Made by a program: the position numbers and the translations under genes. A stretch of 64,000 bases of DNA from Cranoglanis bouderius (Eukaryota; Chordata; Actinopteri; Siluriformes; Cranoglanididae), in assembly GCA_023630585.1 (NCBI GenBank), contig CM042567.1, positions 1,305,001 to 1,369,000 of the forward strand. The letters run 5' to 3'. This document shows positions 1-10,408 of the stretch, one piece after another. Every line of letters begins with the position of its first letter. Positions within the stretch are counted from its first letter, which is position 1. The notes under the pieces were generated by a model, which saw only the letters and a program-made list of their open reading frames with translations, was not told where the DNA came from and did no database searches.

Positions 1-60
1 CTGTTCGGAAATAAATGAGTGAGAAAATGAATACACGAACCGAGACTGATTGTGAAATCT

Positions 61-569
61 CTGAAATCTTTTATTAGTTGAGAAATATAAGCTAGTTTAC
101 TAGCAGTTAGCGGAGGGTCTAGCTAAATTAGCTAATGCTAGGTTGTTTCTGATGTTTCTGAATTCGCACATTCATAGATCGTTTCATAGAAATTTTGTAT
201 TGAGAGTAACATACGATACAAATAATACACGTTTTCTGCACGAGCTGATTTCCGGATCATTCTGATCGATGACGTAATCGCAGGTCTATCGTTAGCGTGT
301 CGTCATCATATCACATCATTCTTAATAATCTGACATGGAGACACGCGCTATCACACGGTCTGTTATAGAACATCTAGGAACATCTCAACACATTTATTCT
401 CAATAAAAAAAGTACCATGATCTACGAATAGGCATAGATATGCAAATTCAGAAACGCCCCCATGTCCTCCTGCCATCCCTTACATTAGCCTAACATTAGC
501 TAACTTAGCTAGGCCGTTAGCTAACTGCTAGTAAACTAGCTTATATTTCTGAAACAAGTGAGATTTCAG
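61..569. mobile_element. Non-autonomous DNA element with ~45-bp terminal inverted repeats
   Basis: The left end (61-111) and right end (520-569) are inverted copies. The inner 31 bases match exactly and include AAGCTAGTTTACTAGCAG; the outermost CTGAAATCT is also shared. The interior has no open frame. It holds a segment at about 440-510 (ATGCAAATT, then CCCCCATGTCCTCCTGCCAT) that recurs at 23.1 and 23.6 kb. Length, long inverted ends and lack of coding capacity fit a MITE or foldback element. The superfamily is unknown and no target duplication is obvious. Confidence 0.6.
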
Positions 570-1928
570 AATGAGTCTTGATTGATTATTTTATCTAGTC
601 ATTTTTTGGGGGGTTCTGAATCTGTTTTTTTTTTTTTTTATAGAACGTAAACATTTGCAAATTGGGGTGTAAAAAAAGTTTTTAAAAAAATAAAATGAAT
701 AATAATAATAATTATAATTTAAAAGTATTTGCAGCTTGATCCACAAACAGCATCATCATTCCAAATGAAGTGAACTTTTTACTTAAGAATCTTTTTTTAA
801 AAAAGTATTTTATTATACAAAATTGTGATCCTTTGTCCAAAATTGTATTTTTTTAAAACAATTTTTAACACTTTAAAAAAAAACAAAAACCCACTTGTTT
901 TAACTTTCACTCACGTGTCACTGTAACCCGAAAGAATTGTCTTCCCTCGGGAAGATTTTTTAAGACTTACTAGGGATTTGACGTAAGAACTTCTCTGTTG
1001 AAACAGACCAAACTGAAACAAAGCAGATGAAATAAAAAATAATAAAATATAAATAAAATCAAATCGAATTGAGTATTCCAGTAATGATCATCTTAGTAAT
1101 TATACCCAAGCAGTAATTTGAGTATCACGGAGTAATCGATTAAGACTTTAAAAATCAATACTCAAGAACTTTTCAGTACTTTTTCCATCATTTCGTGGGA
1201 AACAGAGACGACACCAATGACTGAAGAGTGAAATGTCAAAGTGTCGGAGCGAAGCCGGGATTCTCCGCCGAGCTCGGAGCCGTTGTTCGTCCCTCTTTAG
1301 GGGCATGAGAAAGTTTTTTTTTAGCCATCCATTACAGACGCAGATAAAGTACGACTCGGTCGTATCATTTTATTTTTTTCCAGGCGTAGGTTAGTAGAGG
1401 TTAGACAGGCTGAGTGCATTAAGGAGGTTCTCAGAATGACCGAGCTGTACTAATTCACCGTACGGCTCTGTCTGAGAAAGCCGAGTGACCGAGCTTCCCA
1501 GTGTGAGAGGTGAGAGCGACGTTTCAGACGTTTCAGACGTTACAGCGCTCCGTGTTCGACTGAATCGGGCCTCAGAGCGGCCGGCTCAGGAATGCATGGG
1601 ACTGTTTGTGTTGGAGCGCCGTTTCTGTGGTCTTAACCCATTTCCTCGTGACGGGCACAACCGTTGACTCATACCCTGAACAAAATGTTTCTTCTTCCAA
1701 ACCAGCAGGCTGCATCCTCCTGCGTCTCGAGGAATCGTAAAACGTTATTCAAACACCTCACTGCTTAAACCTTAAATAAGACACGGCTTTATGATTGTTA
1801 TTGTTTTTTTTTAAAAATATTTTTTAAAAATGAGATTTATTCAATACACTTAATACCCCCAGTGCTGTTGGGGATCTTAAAGAGAAAAAATGTCTGTTAT
1901 CGATAAATGATATGATGAATTTTTTTTT
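570..1928. other. Unassigned sequence, no gene seen
   Basis: AT-rich, low-complexity DNA to about 1080 (poly-T at 626-640, A/T tracts around 660-890). From 1075 to 1200 there is repeat-like text with the palindromic core TAATCGATTA. From 1200 to 1670 the sequence is more GC-balanced (CGCCGAGCTCGGAGCCG at about 1267), with a 60-codon frame I do not believe is coding. No splice-flanked exon or RNA gene is recognised. Confidence 0.5.
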
Positions 1929-2466
1929 CTGTAAGGAGATGTTTATTTAACACTTATATTTATGGAAGGAGTCTCCAGTGTCAGAGGTAAAGCTGTAGCT
2001 TTAACTTTTGCCATATCTTCAGGACAGAGGAGTCTACACTCCTGCTTTAATTAAGGAAAAAGGGAATTCTAATCTTATACATTTTGTGTTATTTTTGACT
2101 ATGTAACACTTTCCACCATTGCACATTGTTGCCATACGGCAACAATTTACCAACTACACTAACACACACACAAAATGTTTTCAATTTTTTAATTTAATTC
2201 AAGTAATAGAAATCCATCAACAATTTCATTTTGATGTAAATGTAATGATTCATGCAGTAGAGGGTTAAGGTCAAGACAGGTGGACGTTCAAAGCTGCTAT
2301 AACGTAAGTGAGAACAGGAACTAACTTTTCATTTTACACTAATGTAAAGGAATAAAGATGATATGTGTCATTCTTTAATTAAAAAAAATGCAATTATGGC
2401 AAACTGCTGTGGTATAAGAGTAATAAAAACACTTCAGGGTGTGCTGTTATAGGAAAATAATCACCA
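1929..2466 (+). repeat. Family F dispersed repeat, broken copy interrupted by another element
   Basis: Shares TTTATGGAAGGAGTCTCCAG, the GGTAAAGCTGTA box and GCTATAACGTAAGTGAGAAC with copies at 6.1, 36.5, 40.4, 59.8, 61.9 and 63.2 kb. It ends in GCTGTTATAGGAAAATAATC, the family's right terminus. The left terminus (CTGGATTGTGATTGGTCAGA in other copies) is missing. A palindrome-bearing element occupies about 2055-2268. The ends of the family are inverted relatives of each other, as in a cut-and-paste element, but no coding sequence is seen. Confidence 0.55.
2055..2268 (+). mobile_element. Palindrome-bearing element, copy 1 (possibly piggyBac-like, non-autonomous)
   Basis: Inserted in a family F copy. 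It contains a near-perfect palindrome at 2125-2146 (TTGCCATACGGCAA core) and ends CATGCAGTAGAGGG followed by TTAA at 2265-2268. Read in reverse, the end is TTAACCCTCTACTGCATG, which resembles piggyBac/Looper termini (TTAA target, then CCCT). Copies lie at 2636-2985 and 3220-3398. The left end is not clearly a mirror of the right, so the class is an inference. Confidence 0.4.
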
Positions 2467-2635
2467 TGGGCACACAAACAAAATGCAACAGAGTGGAGCT
2501 GATGCTGTTAACTGTACAGATTAAACACCCACAGACAGCTTTAGTATTAACTTTAAAACATAAACATGCGATGCCGAATTAGAATGATAAACATTTAGGC
2601 TTTTCCTGATTAGAATAAATTCCGAATGTTTCATT

Positions 2636-2985
2636 AACCCTTTACTGCATGGTGTTGCCATATGGCAACAATTAATTTCCTCCAAGTTTTTGATTGGCAA
2701 CAATACAAAACTAATATTTTCCTATCACACTATATGTTATCACATAACAAAACAATGGCATGTCAATTTTCTGCAGTCACATGGCATGATGAAAGCCATC
2801 ATCTGAGGGCCCTCAAAATTTAATTTTTCAATATTAAACAGCAGCAAAACTACTTAAAGGATAAAATGTAAACACTATCTGAGCTAAGTTAACATTTATT
2901 TTTAGTCATTTAAACCAGTTTATATATTTTGAGTATTCTGTTAAATGGTAAAATGTAATTGTTGCCATATGGCAACAATATGCGA
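2636..2985 (-). repeat. Palindrome-bearing repeat, inverted and rearranged copy
   Basis: Opens with TTAACCCTTTACTGCATG, the reverse complement of the end of the copy at 2055-2268. It carries an 18-bp perfect palindrome at 2653-2670 and a 22-bp perfect palindrome at 2958-2979, both centred on CCATATGG. The sequence between is AT-rich and codes for nothing recognisable. Confidence 0.45.
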
Positions 2986-3219
2986 TAATGGAACTGTGGT
3001 GTGCATTCATGAACGGAAACAGGCCTACATAGGGAAAAAAAAAGGCACTAGGCTTCTCTAATAGTATATTTAAATTTTTTCACATTCAAAGTAAGAAAAA
3101 CTTGTAATTTCAGACATTTTGCACCTTATTTTCAAAATGTTATGTCTCAAGAGGAAAAAAAGAAAAAGACAAAACATGTTTGGATCTAATTTTTGTATGT
3201 ATAAATGCAGTAATTCCAA

Positions 3220-3398
3220 CTGGAATCTCATACATTTTGTGTTGTCTTTTACTATATGATACTTTCCACCGTTGCACATCGATGCCATACGGCAACAATT
3301 TACCGACTAACCCCCCATAAATGTAACTAATCCAAGTAATAAAAATCCATAAAGAAATTTTTTGATGTAAATGTGATAATTCATGCAGTAGAGGATTA
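3220..3398 (+). repeat. Palindrome-bearing element, copy 3
   Basis: Collinear with the 2055-2268 copy: ATACATTTTGTGTTGTCTTT, then ACTTTCCACC.TTGCACAT, the CCATACGGCAACAATTTACC half-palindrome at about 3283-3304, and finally CATGCAGTAGAGGATTAA. The left half of the palindrome is degenerate (GATGCCATAC). Confidence 0.45.
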
Positions 3399-3599
3399 AA
3401 CTAACATATTTCTCAATTTACTAAACATTTAAAAATAGACCCATTTATTTCTGAGAAATACATATTCCATTTTAGAGGTCATTTAAATGGGGAAAAAAAA
3501 AATGTTCTGAAAACTTCTGAGTGGCCGTGTAGCTTTCAGTGGAAAACACTAAATTGAAAGCGTGTATAGAAAGTGCAGTGTGTAGTGTTGGGACGACAA

Positions 3600-3955
3600 A
3601 AGCGAGCTGATAGTGAGACTATGGGAGGTGACGAGGGCGGACGCGAGGTCTAAAGCCGTGTCCCTGGGCAAATTTGCAGCGCGGAGAAAGCGACGGCTTT
3701 ATTCATGTCAGCAAACAGTGCAGCAATCTCCCAGAGAAATGGGCTTTGTGTCTGCGCCGGTCCCAACAGAGCTCGGCCACACATCTCTCCAATCTAAAAA
3801 AGCCGAGTCTGTAAAGAAAAAGCACACAGAAGCACAAGCAAGGCCAAATCCCAGCACCCCGTACACCTACCCATCAGCCCCCGCGTCCCCTGCCTCCGAC
3901 GCTGTTTTCTTTGGCTGGCCACGAACTCCAGTAAAAAAAGTGTTGTAAAGACACT
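3600..3955. other. GC-balanced unique block with a 111-codon open frame; candidate conserved non-coding element
   Basis: An open frame runs 3613-3948 on the + strand (basic, Pro/Ser/Lys-rich). It has no domain, signal peptide or membrane segment that I recognise, no obvious splice context and no matching partner exon. Composition shifts sharply from the AT-rich flanks. The stretch around 3660-3760 (GCAAATTTGCAGCGCGG, then TTTATTCATGTCAGCAAACAG) looks more like regulatory DNA than protein code. A short lineage-specific gene cannot be excluded. Confidence 0.25.
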
Positions 3956-4625
3956 ACGAGTACAAAAAAGTATAGATTATACTGTAGGTGCTGCTGCTGC
4001 CAGAAAGGTAAGCCTGTTTTGATGAGGAGGGGGCGTATCATAGATGGCCTACAGGGATACAAAGAAAGCACTGTTTCCAAGCGAAATAAAATATATAAAA
4101 AAAAGTAACTCGAAGCTGAATGAAGCTGACATTGTGCTCAGCATAAACCGGGCACTGTACAGACATACCTAAGGACCGTTTTATCCGTATCCATATACCC
4201 AGAAGTCTGCGTGGACCATCAGAGAGAAATCAGTGTAGTAAATATTTCATGTTTTTTTTTTTTTTTTGCTTTTTTCTCCAGGAATTTGCCGATGCAGCAA
4301 CACAACTGTATGTTCACCTGTCTCGTGGGGGAACGATCCTGACTGACACAAACACTCTCTGTTCTTTATCAGTGCCGTCAAAGCAAACAAGGTGGAACTG
4401 TGCGGATGTGTCACGACACTGCGGCTCTGAGGATACACGAAATCCCTGCTGTGACAATAGAAATGAAAAAGAAGCAGCGGTTATGGAAAATATTTATTCT
4501 GGATTTCACTTCGCTTTCGGGGGATGCACAAAATAGCACTGATAATTAAACTGCAATCCGAAATTAATATTTATATTATATTAATATTAATACTTTCACT
4601 GCACCTTACAATTTCTGTTATTCAC
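3956..4625. other. Unassigned sequence
   Basis: Contains a poly-T run at 4252-4267 and a 95-codon frame starting in it, which I treat as chance. The region 4270-4530 has balanced composition but no recognisable product. Confidence 0.4.
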
Positions 4626-4629
4626 TGCC

Positions 4630-4960
4630 TTTAGGCATATTGCGTGCGCATGTCGCATTACGTGCGTTTGACGTCATGTGCCATCGACCAGGAAGCAGCA
4701 TACTACCCTTCTAAAATCCATACACTAGACGGTAAAGTACATAGTGCATAGTGTAAGTGTATAGTCTGTCATTTGGGACACAACTTTAGTAAAATGTAAC
4801 GTTTCTCTGTAATCGTAGCAAATGAGCGCTCGGTCAGCTTATCCTTCAAATCGTGGGTATGTTTTCTTTACAGGAGAGCGCACCGAATTAACAAAAAGAA
4901 TTGGCATTGTTTTATTAATTTGACAACTCAGCATAGCGAAACTTGATTTAGTGTCTCGTG
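4630..4960 (-). repeat. Dispersed repeat shared in opposite orientation with 54.27-54.76 kb
   Basis: The segment CTCGGTCAGCTTATCCTTCA (about 4831) followed by ATGTTTTCTTTACAGGAGAG and TTAATTTGACAACTC is the reverse complement, with a few changes, of 54280-54420. The upstream part (ACATAGTGCATAGTGTAAGT, CATTTGGGACACAACT at about 4738-4785) has the look of a teleost dispersed repeat. No coding sequence. Confidence 0.4.
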
Positions 4961-5599
4961 GCTTGTGCACACAATTAACTGTTGAAGCACAATATAATAA
5001 ATAAAATGTTGAATAATATGATGTGCTGGATCAAGTGCTATTTTATTGTGTGTGGAAGCCATTTATACAGCCAACTAGGACTATTCATACAGCAATATGA
5101 TGGCGATATACTAGACTCCTATTAGACTCCGATTGCTTTTATGGTACATAGTATTACAAAGAAAAAAAAAAAATCATGACCTGCTTCTCAGTCCTCATTT
5201 TCTATCCCTGATTTTTTTCAGGTTTCAAGATGAGGGGTTGTGTTTAAAGGCAATGGTCTAGACACTATTTAAAAATCTACTGATGCTTCTACTCATGAAA
5301 CGAGGTGTGTATTACAACGCAGGTGATTTGCATAATATAATTGACGCATCCAGAATTCAACTTAAACGCGTGCGTAACCCGACTCTGAATACTCATAACT
5401 TTCCTATCATAAATACTGATGTACATTTTGGACTTAAGTTGTAGGCTCTGGTTCCAGTCCATTTAAAAATTAGCGTAGCACTTTAACATTCCAGATCATA
5501 AAATTTGACACAAAATGAAAACTTGGTATTATTTTTTAGAGCTAAAAAGTGGGAGTCGCCGTGTGTCGAGTGGCGCAAACGGACAAGACAGAAGAGGCT
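4961..5599. other. Unassigned AT-rich sequence
   Basis: No open frame of note, no terminal repeats recognised. A-run at 5161-5173. Confidence 0.4.
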
Positions 5600-5759
5600 T
5601 CATGACAGATGAAAACCCTGTCCAGCTGGAGGAACGAGGCTGAGAGAGAAAACGAGAATGAGAAGGAGTGAGAGGCTCTCATCAGTGGCTTTCAGGCTGA
5701 GATGTCTCTCCATTCCTCCTCTTTTGTCCGATTTCTCCAGATCCTCCCTCCACTTGAGG

Positions 5760-5790
<31 letters not shown>

Positions 5791-5917
5791 ACGCTGGTGA
5801 AGGTGTGCCAAGTGGGTTTCGGCTCCAAATTACAGGCCTCGTTCTGTTTCTCTTGTCAGTGGAGAGAACATGGTGATTCTTCATGCCAGGCTCAGCTTGG
5901 AAGGATGTAGAGAACAC
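5600..5917. repeat. (CTG)10 trinucleotide tract inside an open, GC-balanced block
   Basis: Ten uninterrupted CTG units at 5761-5790. Both strands are open across the region (72 and 105 codons; poly-Ala in both readings), which is the usual effect of a triplet run. No domain is recognised, so I do not call a gene. The flanks (5580-6050) are unique and balanced in composition. Confidence 0.6.
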
Positions 5918-6081
5918 AAAAAACTGTCCTCCAAGTCTCTCCTGCGGTGGCCAAAATACATCCGGAGGGAAAAAAATCTAATGGAAAGGTACAGGAGCAG
6001 GAAGATCCGGCCTTACCCTGGAACACACAGTTTAACTCTTAGTCCAGGCGTCCCAGCAGTCAAATTATCCCACAGTTTTTA

Positions 6082-6700
6082 GAATTCTGGATTGTGATTG
6101 GTCAGAAGGTGTTGATTAATTTTCTATAACAGCAGCTCTGACAATAGTACAGATTCAAATCACAGGTTCATATATATATACATATATATATACACACACA
6201 CACACACACATTAATGCCCTTGTATTAATACGTTATTGTCTCTATAGTAACAGCTCATTCACAGGGACGTGTACAGTGGACGCTCCATGTGAACAGATTT
6301 TTATTTTTTTGTTAAATGTGTGTAATCGCAGTTACGTTATTTAACATTTATGGAATGAGTCTCCAGTTTCAGTCAGATGTGAAGCTGTAACTTTAACTTT
6401 TCCAACATTTTCGGACAGATTACGGTTTCTTGGTAAGATGCGTAACAAGCTGCGTTTTTTTTGTCTTAATTAATTTCAAGAGAGAGAAAAAAAGAACGGC
6501 TAGCGAGGGAACGACCGTTTATAGCTGCTATAACGTAAGTGACAACAGGAACTAACTTGTTTCATATGCATTAAATGCAAGTATAAATGGTTAAAAAGTA
6601 TGACGTGACGTTCATTAATAAATAAAAAAAATATTAATCGTTGCCAAATTCCTGTGGGGTAAGAGGGGTAAAATATTTCTGAGACTGCTGTAGAAGCTTT
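6082..6700 (+). repeat. Family F dispersed repeat, longest copy
   Basis: Starts with CTGGATTGTGATTGGTCAGA then TTTTCTATAACAGCAGCTCTGAC. It continues through TCTATAGTAACAGCTCATTC, GGAATGAGTCTCCAGT, and GCTATAACGTAAGTGACAAC to TGTGGGGTAAGAGG. The left end (TCAACACC...GCTGTTATAG in reverse) mirrors the right end seen at 2440-2466. About 0.6 kb, no coding capacity. A TA/CA microsatellite at 6169-6210 has expanded inside it. Confidence 0.6.
6169..6210. repeat. (TA)n(CA)n microsatellite
   Basis: Alternating TA then CA units within the family F copy. Confidence 0.9.
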
Positions 6701-6754
6701 AAGGGGTTCCTCAGAGGGACATCTGAAGAGCATTTAAGGGTTCTAAGGTTTTAC

Positions 6755-6797
6755 TTGTTTGTTTGTTTGTTTGTTTGTTTGTTTGTTTGTTTGTTTT
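6755..6797. repeat. (TTTG)n microsatellite
   Basis: About eleven TTTG units, uninterrupted. Confidence 0.95.
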
Positions 6798-6897
6798 AAG
6801 ATTATTCTGTCTGCACTGGACATTCCTCTCTCATCTCCTTCAATGATTTTGAGCTGGAAATGGAAACCTTTCTCTCGTGTTCTACTCACCTCTCCCG

Positions 6898-6935
6898 TAA
6901 GACGCTCCGGATAAAAGCATCTGCTAAATGGATAA
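6898..6935 (+). repeat. SINE 3'-end fragment
   Basis: CGCTCCGGATAAAAGCATCT then GCTAAATG is a diverged form of the SINE tail seen intact at 16.4 kb (CTCTGGATAAGGGCGTCTGCC). The rest of the SINE is absent. Confidence 0.5.
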
Positions 6936-7388
6936 GCAAAAAAAAAATAATAATTCAAATGCCGACGGAAAAATAACAGCAGCACAGAGAGTTGAGAACT
7001 CGACCCTGATTGATAACGGAGCCAAAATATCTAGAACGAGGACTAAACTGCTCACATCCTGTCGAGAAAATCCAACAGAAGACTTCGTCCATTAAACCAG
7101 AGCCTGTGCACGTTAACTCTTACACTCCAGCTGTGATTCTTCAACTCCCTGCTGAGGGACATTTGAGAGTTTGCTTGCAGATAAAGCAACACACACGATT
7201 TGTGCAACAAGTGAATTGAAGGACGTCTGCATTTAAATTCATTAACTCAAGATTCTGCCTTTCAATTTGGCCCTGATGGTTTAAGCGTTCCATGTTCCTC
7301 TGACAAATTGATTCTAAACCTAATCGGCCCACGACCTCGGCCACTGGCGCATGATTTACGGCGTCCATAAACTACAGTAGGCCATACA
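6936..7388. other. Unassigned unique sequence
   Basis: Balanced composition at 7250-7375 (GGCCCTGATGGTTTAAGC, CGGCCCACGACCTCGGCCAC). Overlapping short frames on both strands, none convincing. Possibly conserved non-coding DNA. Confidence 0.3.

Positions 7389-7421
<33 letters not shown>
7389..7421. repeat. (CA)n microsatellite
   Basis: About sixteen CA units. Confidence 0.95.
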
Positions 7422-7424
<3 letters not shown>

Positions 7425-8587
7425 GCCTTATGAATTGTATTGGTTCTCAAGCTCAGTAAGTAACAGGAGTGCTTCTCAAAACTGCTGACCAACATGTCTG
7501 CCGTAGTGAAGTCATGTGATTCATTAGAGTTCATTAAAGACACGGATGGAAAGGCAGGAATGAAGAGAAGAAAGGATTCGAACAGAATGGATTCAGAATG
7601 AAGAATAAATCTGTGATGGCTTTTCATTATTGTAACCATGATCACTACGGCCTGCTAATAACCAACATCTGGAGATTCCACCAGGGTTCGATGGATAATT
7701 ATTAATTAAGTTCGTAGCTGTTATAGGTTCTAGTCCAGTAAACAATCGTATAAGGTTGTACATACGTAGCACTCTTAAAGGTTCCCCTACATGGACAATA
7801 CGTTCTCAAAGAGCCAGATTACACAGGATGTGTCACGTCAAGCGTAGCAGGTAGCATCACGCCACGCTCTGCACCAAGACCTCACTCAATTCCTTGTTAA
7901 AAAGTGATAAGATCCACACATTAATGAAGGGTGAAATTCGAGCCCGCGTGCCATGGCACTCGCTTCACGCTTCGTGTCTATTTTTTTTTTTTTTCACTCG
8001 AGTGAAGCGTAAACTCCTTAGAAATGCACTGACATCACAAAACCATGCTTTCTATATGCTGTGCGCTCATAATTTACACAGATGATACATACACGAGTGT
8101 GTAACCAAAGCGTTTGTCTGCCACCCATGATACTCATTTTACGCCAAAACGAAATAAACACAAATACACACCAGGACAGAATACGCTAAGCAGTATAGAC
8201 TCGATAGCAAAGCAGTGTGACTTTTTGTTTGGTTTTTTTGGGGGTTGTTTTTGTGAACTTTACACTCCATTCGTTTGATTAGCGCCCTCTGCAGGACAGT
8301 TTGGGAAAAATGGAAGTAGCTGTGCACTGTGCTATAATGTGGAGCAGATTTCCTCATCGTGTTCTTATATTCTGCTGTTTAATCCTGTACGGCAGTGCAG
8401 AGATACACACTGAGCCACATTTATACAGAAGGAGAATCAGGTGATGAGTGTGATTAGTAAACGTGGCCAGTGTGGATTGACGGAGGTCGGTCTTGATGTG
8501 ACGCTTGACACGATGCTTACGCAGTGAATGCATCTGGCGTGAAATCGAGGTTAGTGTGTACATGTGCAGGAAAAATCCATAAAAAGC
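7422..8587. other. Unassigned sequence, no gene seen
   Basis: Mixed composition with a poly-T at 7981-7995. Short open frames on both strands have no recognisable domains. Confidence 0.4.

Positions 8588-8650
<63 letters not shown>
8588..8650. repeat. (ATT)n microsatellite
   Basis: About twenty-one perfect ATT/TTA units. Confidence 0.95.
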
Positions 8651-8651
<1 letters not shown>

Positions 8652-8899
8652 GAGAATCGACTCAGATTAATCTGGGACACCTTGTATCTGTTGTTGTTTT
8701 TTTTTTTTTGAAAGAACCTCTTTAATCTTGTTGAAGGCTGAAATGACAGGAAATCACTAGGAATTTTGTATGTCTACAGTTTCTACGGTTCTTGCTTCCG
8801 TGGTTCTAGCTTTCTAAAGAGGTTTTACTCTGAACCTTTCCTTCAACATTTCTGACCTCGTAGTTTCAAGACAAAGCAACAGGCAGAAAAACGTTGTTT

Positions 8900-9115
8900 C
8901 CTCTTGGCTCTACAACAGGCATGGTTTGAAGACTTCAAGGCATTTCCTGCTTTATCAGTGTTCAGTTTTTAAGGATCGAGACTTTGTTCCAGTTTTAATA
9001 GGATTTTTCCATAAAAGCCATGATAAACACACACTTCCCAGGAAAGCGCTTCCTCCCCATAATTTTCGGCAGCTTTGCCTTTATGGAAGCCAGCGAGCTG
9101 TAAAGTGAAGGGGCT
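8900..9115. other. Candidate conserved non-coding element
   Basis: Unique, balanced block with CATAAAAGCCATGATAAACA, CAGGAAAGCGCTTCCTC and TTTATGGAAGCCAGCGAGC (about 9010-9100). No repeat similarity inside the window and no believable reading frame. Called only by look and composition. Confidence 0.25.
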
Positions 9116-9664
9116 TCCAGGTCAGATCTCAGGCTTGTTTCTCTTCTGTTCTTCTGCTCCTTCGTTTCATGCTTTCAGCTCTACTTTTTTCAATTGTTGG
9201 TTTTTGGTCTCTGTATTGTGTGACATAAATATACAGTACATGTTCACGCTTTATTGGTGGGTTTGGTATCATTTTCAAGGACGCGTTTCTACATTGCTAA
9301 GTGTCCTTCATTACGTCTCAAAGCAACCAGAACCATCTCTGGTTTATGTTCCCTGTTAGTTATACTGTCGTAGTTAGATGTTCTGGAGTCTTCACTTGCA
9401 TGGTGTGAAAAAATGAAAAAAAAAAAAACAAAACACGATGTGATGTCGGTACCCGATCCTGACACACTCCTCTCACCTTTCTGGACCTACCTGACTAATC
9501 CCGATACTGCTTCTGCTTGGAGCTTTCCTCACTTCTGACTCACTTCCTCCTCCTCAAAATGGTCCTACATGGATACCCTAAAAATCTGCACTTCCCAAAC
9601 CACATTACGCCTCACTCATTAATCTCATATGGATGCTACAGATTTGTAGCTTCTGCTGTACTCA
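9116..9664. other. Unassigned sequence
   Basis: Poly-A at 9415-9430. The part from 9480 may be an extension of the LINE fragment that follows, but I cannot recognise protein homology there. Confidence 0.3.
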
Positions 9665-9966
9665 TAAACACGGTCCTGTACTCATCCCATCCCAGAAAAC
9701 TTTTTTTGCATTTAAGAACTATTGCCAAGGTTAGACATTTGTTGTCCTATCAGGATATGGAGAAAATGATCCATGGATTTGTGTCATTACACCTGGACTA
9801 CTGTAGTTCTTTGTTTAATCAGTGAGCTCTGGCTCTTCTCCAACTCAGGTCCTAACCTCCCGTCGTTGGTTACCAGTGAATTTTAGGATTAATTTTAAAT
9901 TGCTGGTGCTCACGTTTGGTTACCAGTGAATTTTAGGATTAATTTTAAATTGCTGGTGCTCACGTT
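9665..9966 (+). mobile_element. Truncated L2-clade LINE fragment (C-terminal ORF2 region)
   Basis: The reading FLHLRTIAKVRHLLSYQDME, then a histidine-rich step and LHLDYCSSLFNQ (about 9690-9825), is the conserved segment after the reverse transcriptase in L2-type ORF2. It matches the equivalent part of the LINE at 19.3 kb (ISTRLDYCNSLYV). The next segment, LPVNFRINFKLLVL, corresponds to LPIRYRIDFKILLF at about 19.5 kb. Frame is lost at 9823. The 5' portion is absent, as is usual for 5'-truncated insertions. Confidence 0.7.
9867..9966 (+). repeat. Exact 50-bp tandem duplication
   Basis: TGGTTACCAGTGAATTTTAG and the following 30 bases occur twice head to tail (9867-9916 and 9917-9966) inside the LINE fragment, with no visible difference. 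Confidence 0.9.
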
Positions 9967-10003
9967 CCAGATGTTATTTATAGAAGTTGGTTCTGTCTAA
10001 TAA

Positions 10004-10070
10004 CCCCCAACCCCGGAGGTGCGAGGCAAACGTGCTAACCACTAATCCACCATGCAAACCCCCTGTGGTA
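10004..10070 (-). repeat. tRNA-derived SINE head fragment
   Basis: On the minus strand this reads GGATTAGTGGTTAGCACGTT (A-box-like) then TGCCTCGCACCTCCGGGGTT. It matches the 5' region of the SINE at 18.9 kb (TTTGCCTCGCACCTTCAGGG). The B box and body are missing. Confidence 0.5.
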
Positions 10071-10130
10071 TTTTACCTTCTATAAAATCCACAGTACAAG
10101 ACATAACCCCAGGTTATTTTATATCCAGTA

Positions 10131-10408
10131 CAGGGTATCCCAAAAGTCGCCATACATAGGGAACTATCTTTGGCAGCACCACGTCGGTTGTGCCTTCGTC
10201 AATGGATGTTCGTGGACGTCCACTTCTTCTCGGTTGGTCTGCAACTTTGCGACAGCTTCAATGTTCAATTTCAATGTTCTTCTTTTGTCAAAAGCATCTG
10301 AAAAAAAAAATCTATATAATATAAACTAAGTATGAACAATTTTGAAAGACATTTTGCTAAAAAGTGTTAATTTCCCCCATGTATGGAGGAGACTTTTGGG
10401 ACACCCTG
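10131..10408 (-). mobile_element. Mariner-type miniature element with ~30-bp inverted ends
   Basis: Left end CAGGGTATCCCAAAAGTCGC and right end (reversed) CAGGGTGTCCCAAAAGTCTC are inverted repeats continuing to CCATACAT. TA precedes the left end. The minus strand at about 10255-10180 still reads CRKVADQPRRSGRPRTSIDE, the linker with a GRPR motif between the two DNA-binding helices of mariner/Tc1-type transposases. The rest of the transposase is deleted. A deletion derivative of a larger mariner is the simplest reading. Confidence 0.7.

Noticed and set aside
5600..5917. Poly-alanine frames on both strands as a possible transcription factor exon
   Set aside because: The poly-Ala stretches come from (CTG)10; no homeobox, zinc finger or other domain lies next to them, and both strands are open equally.
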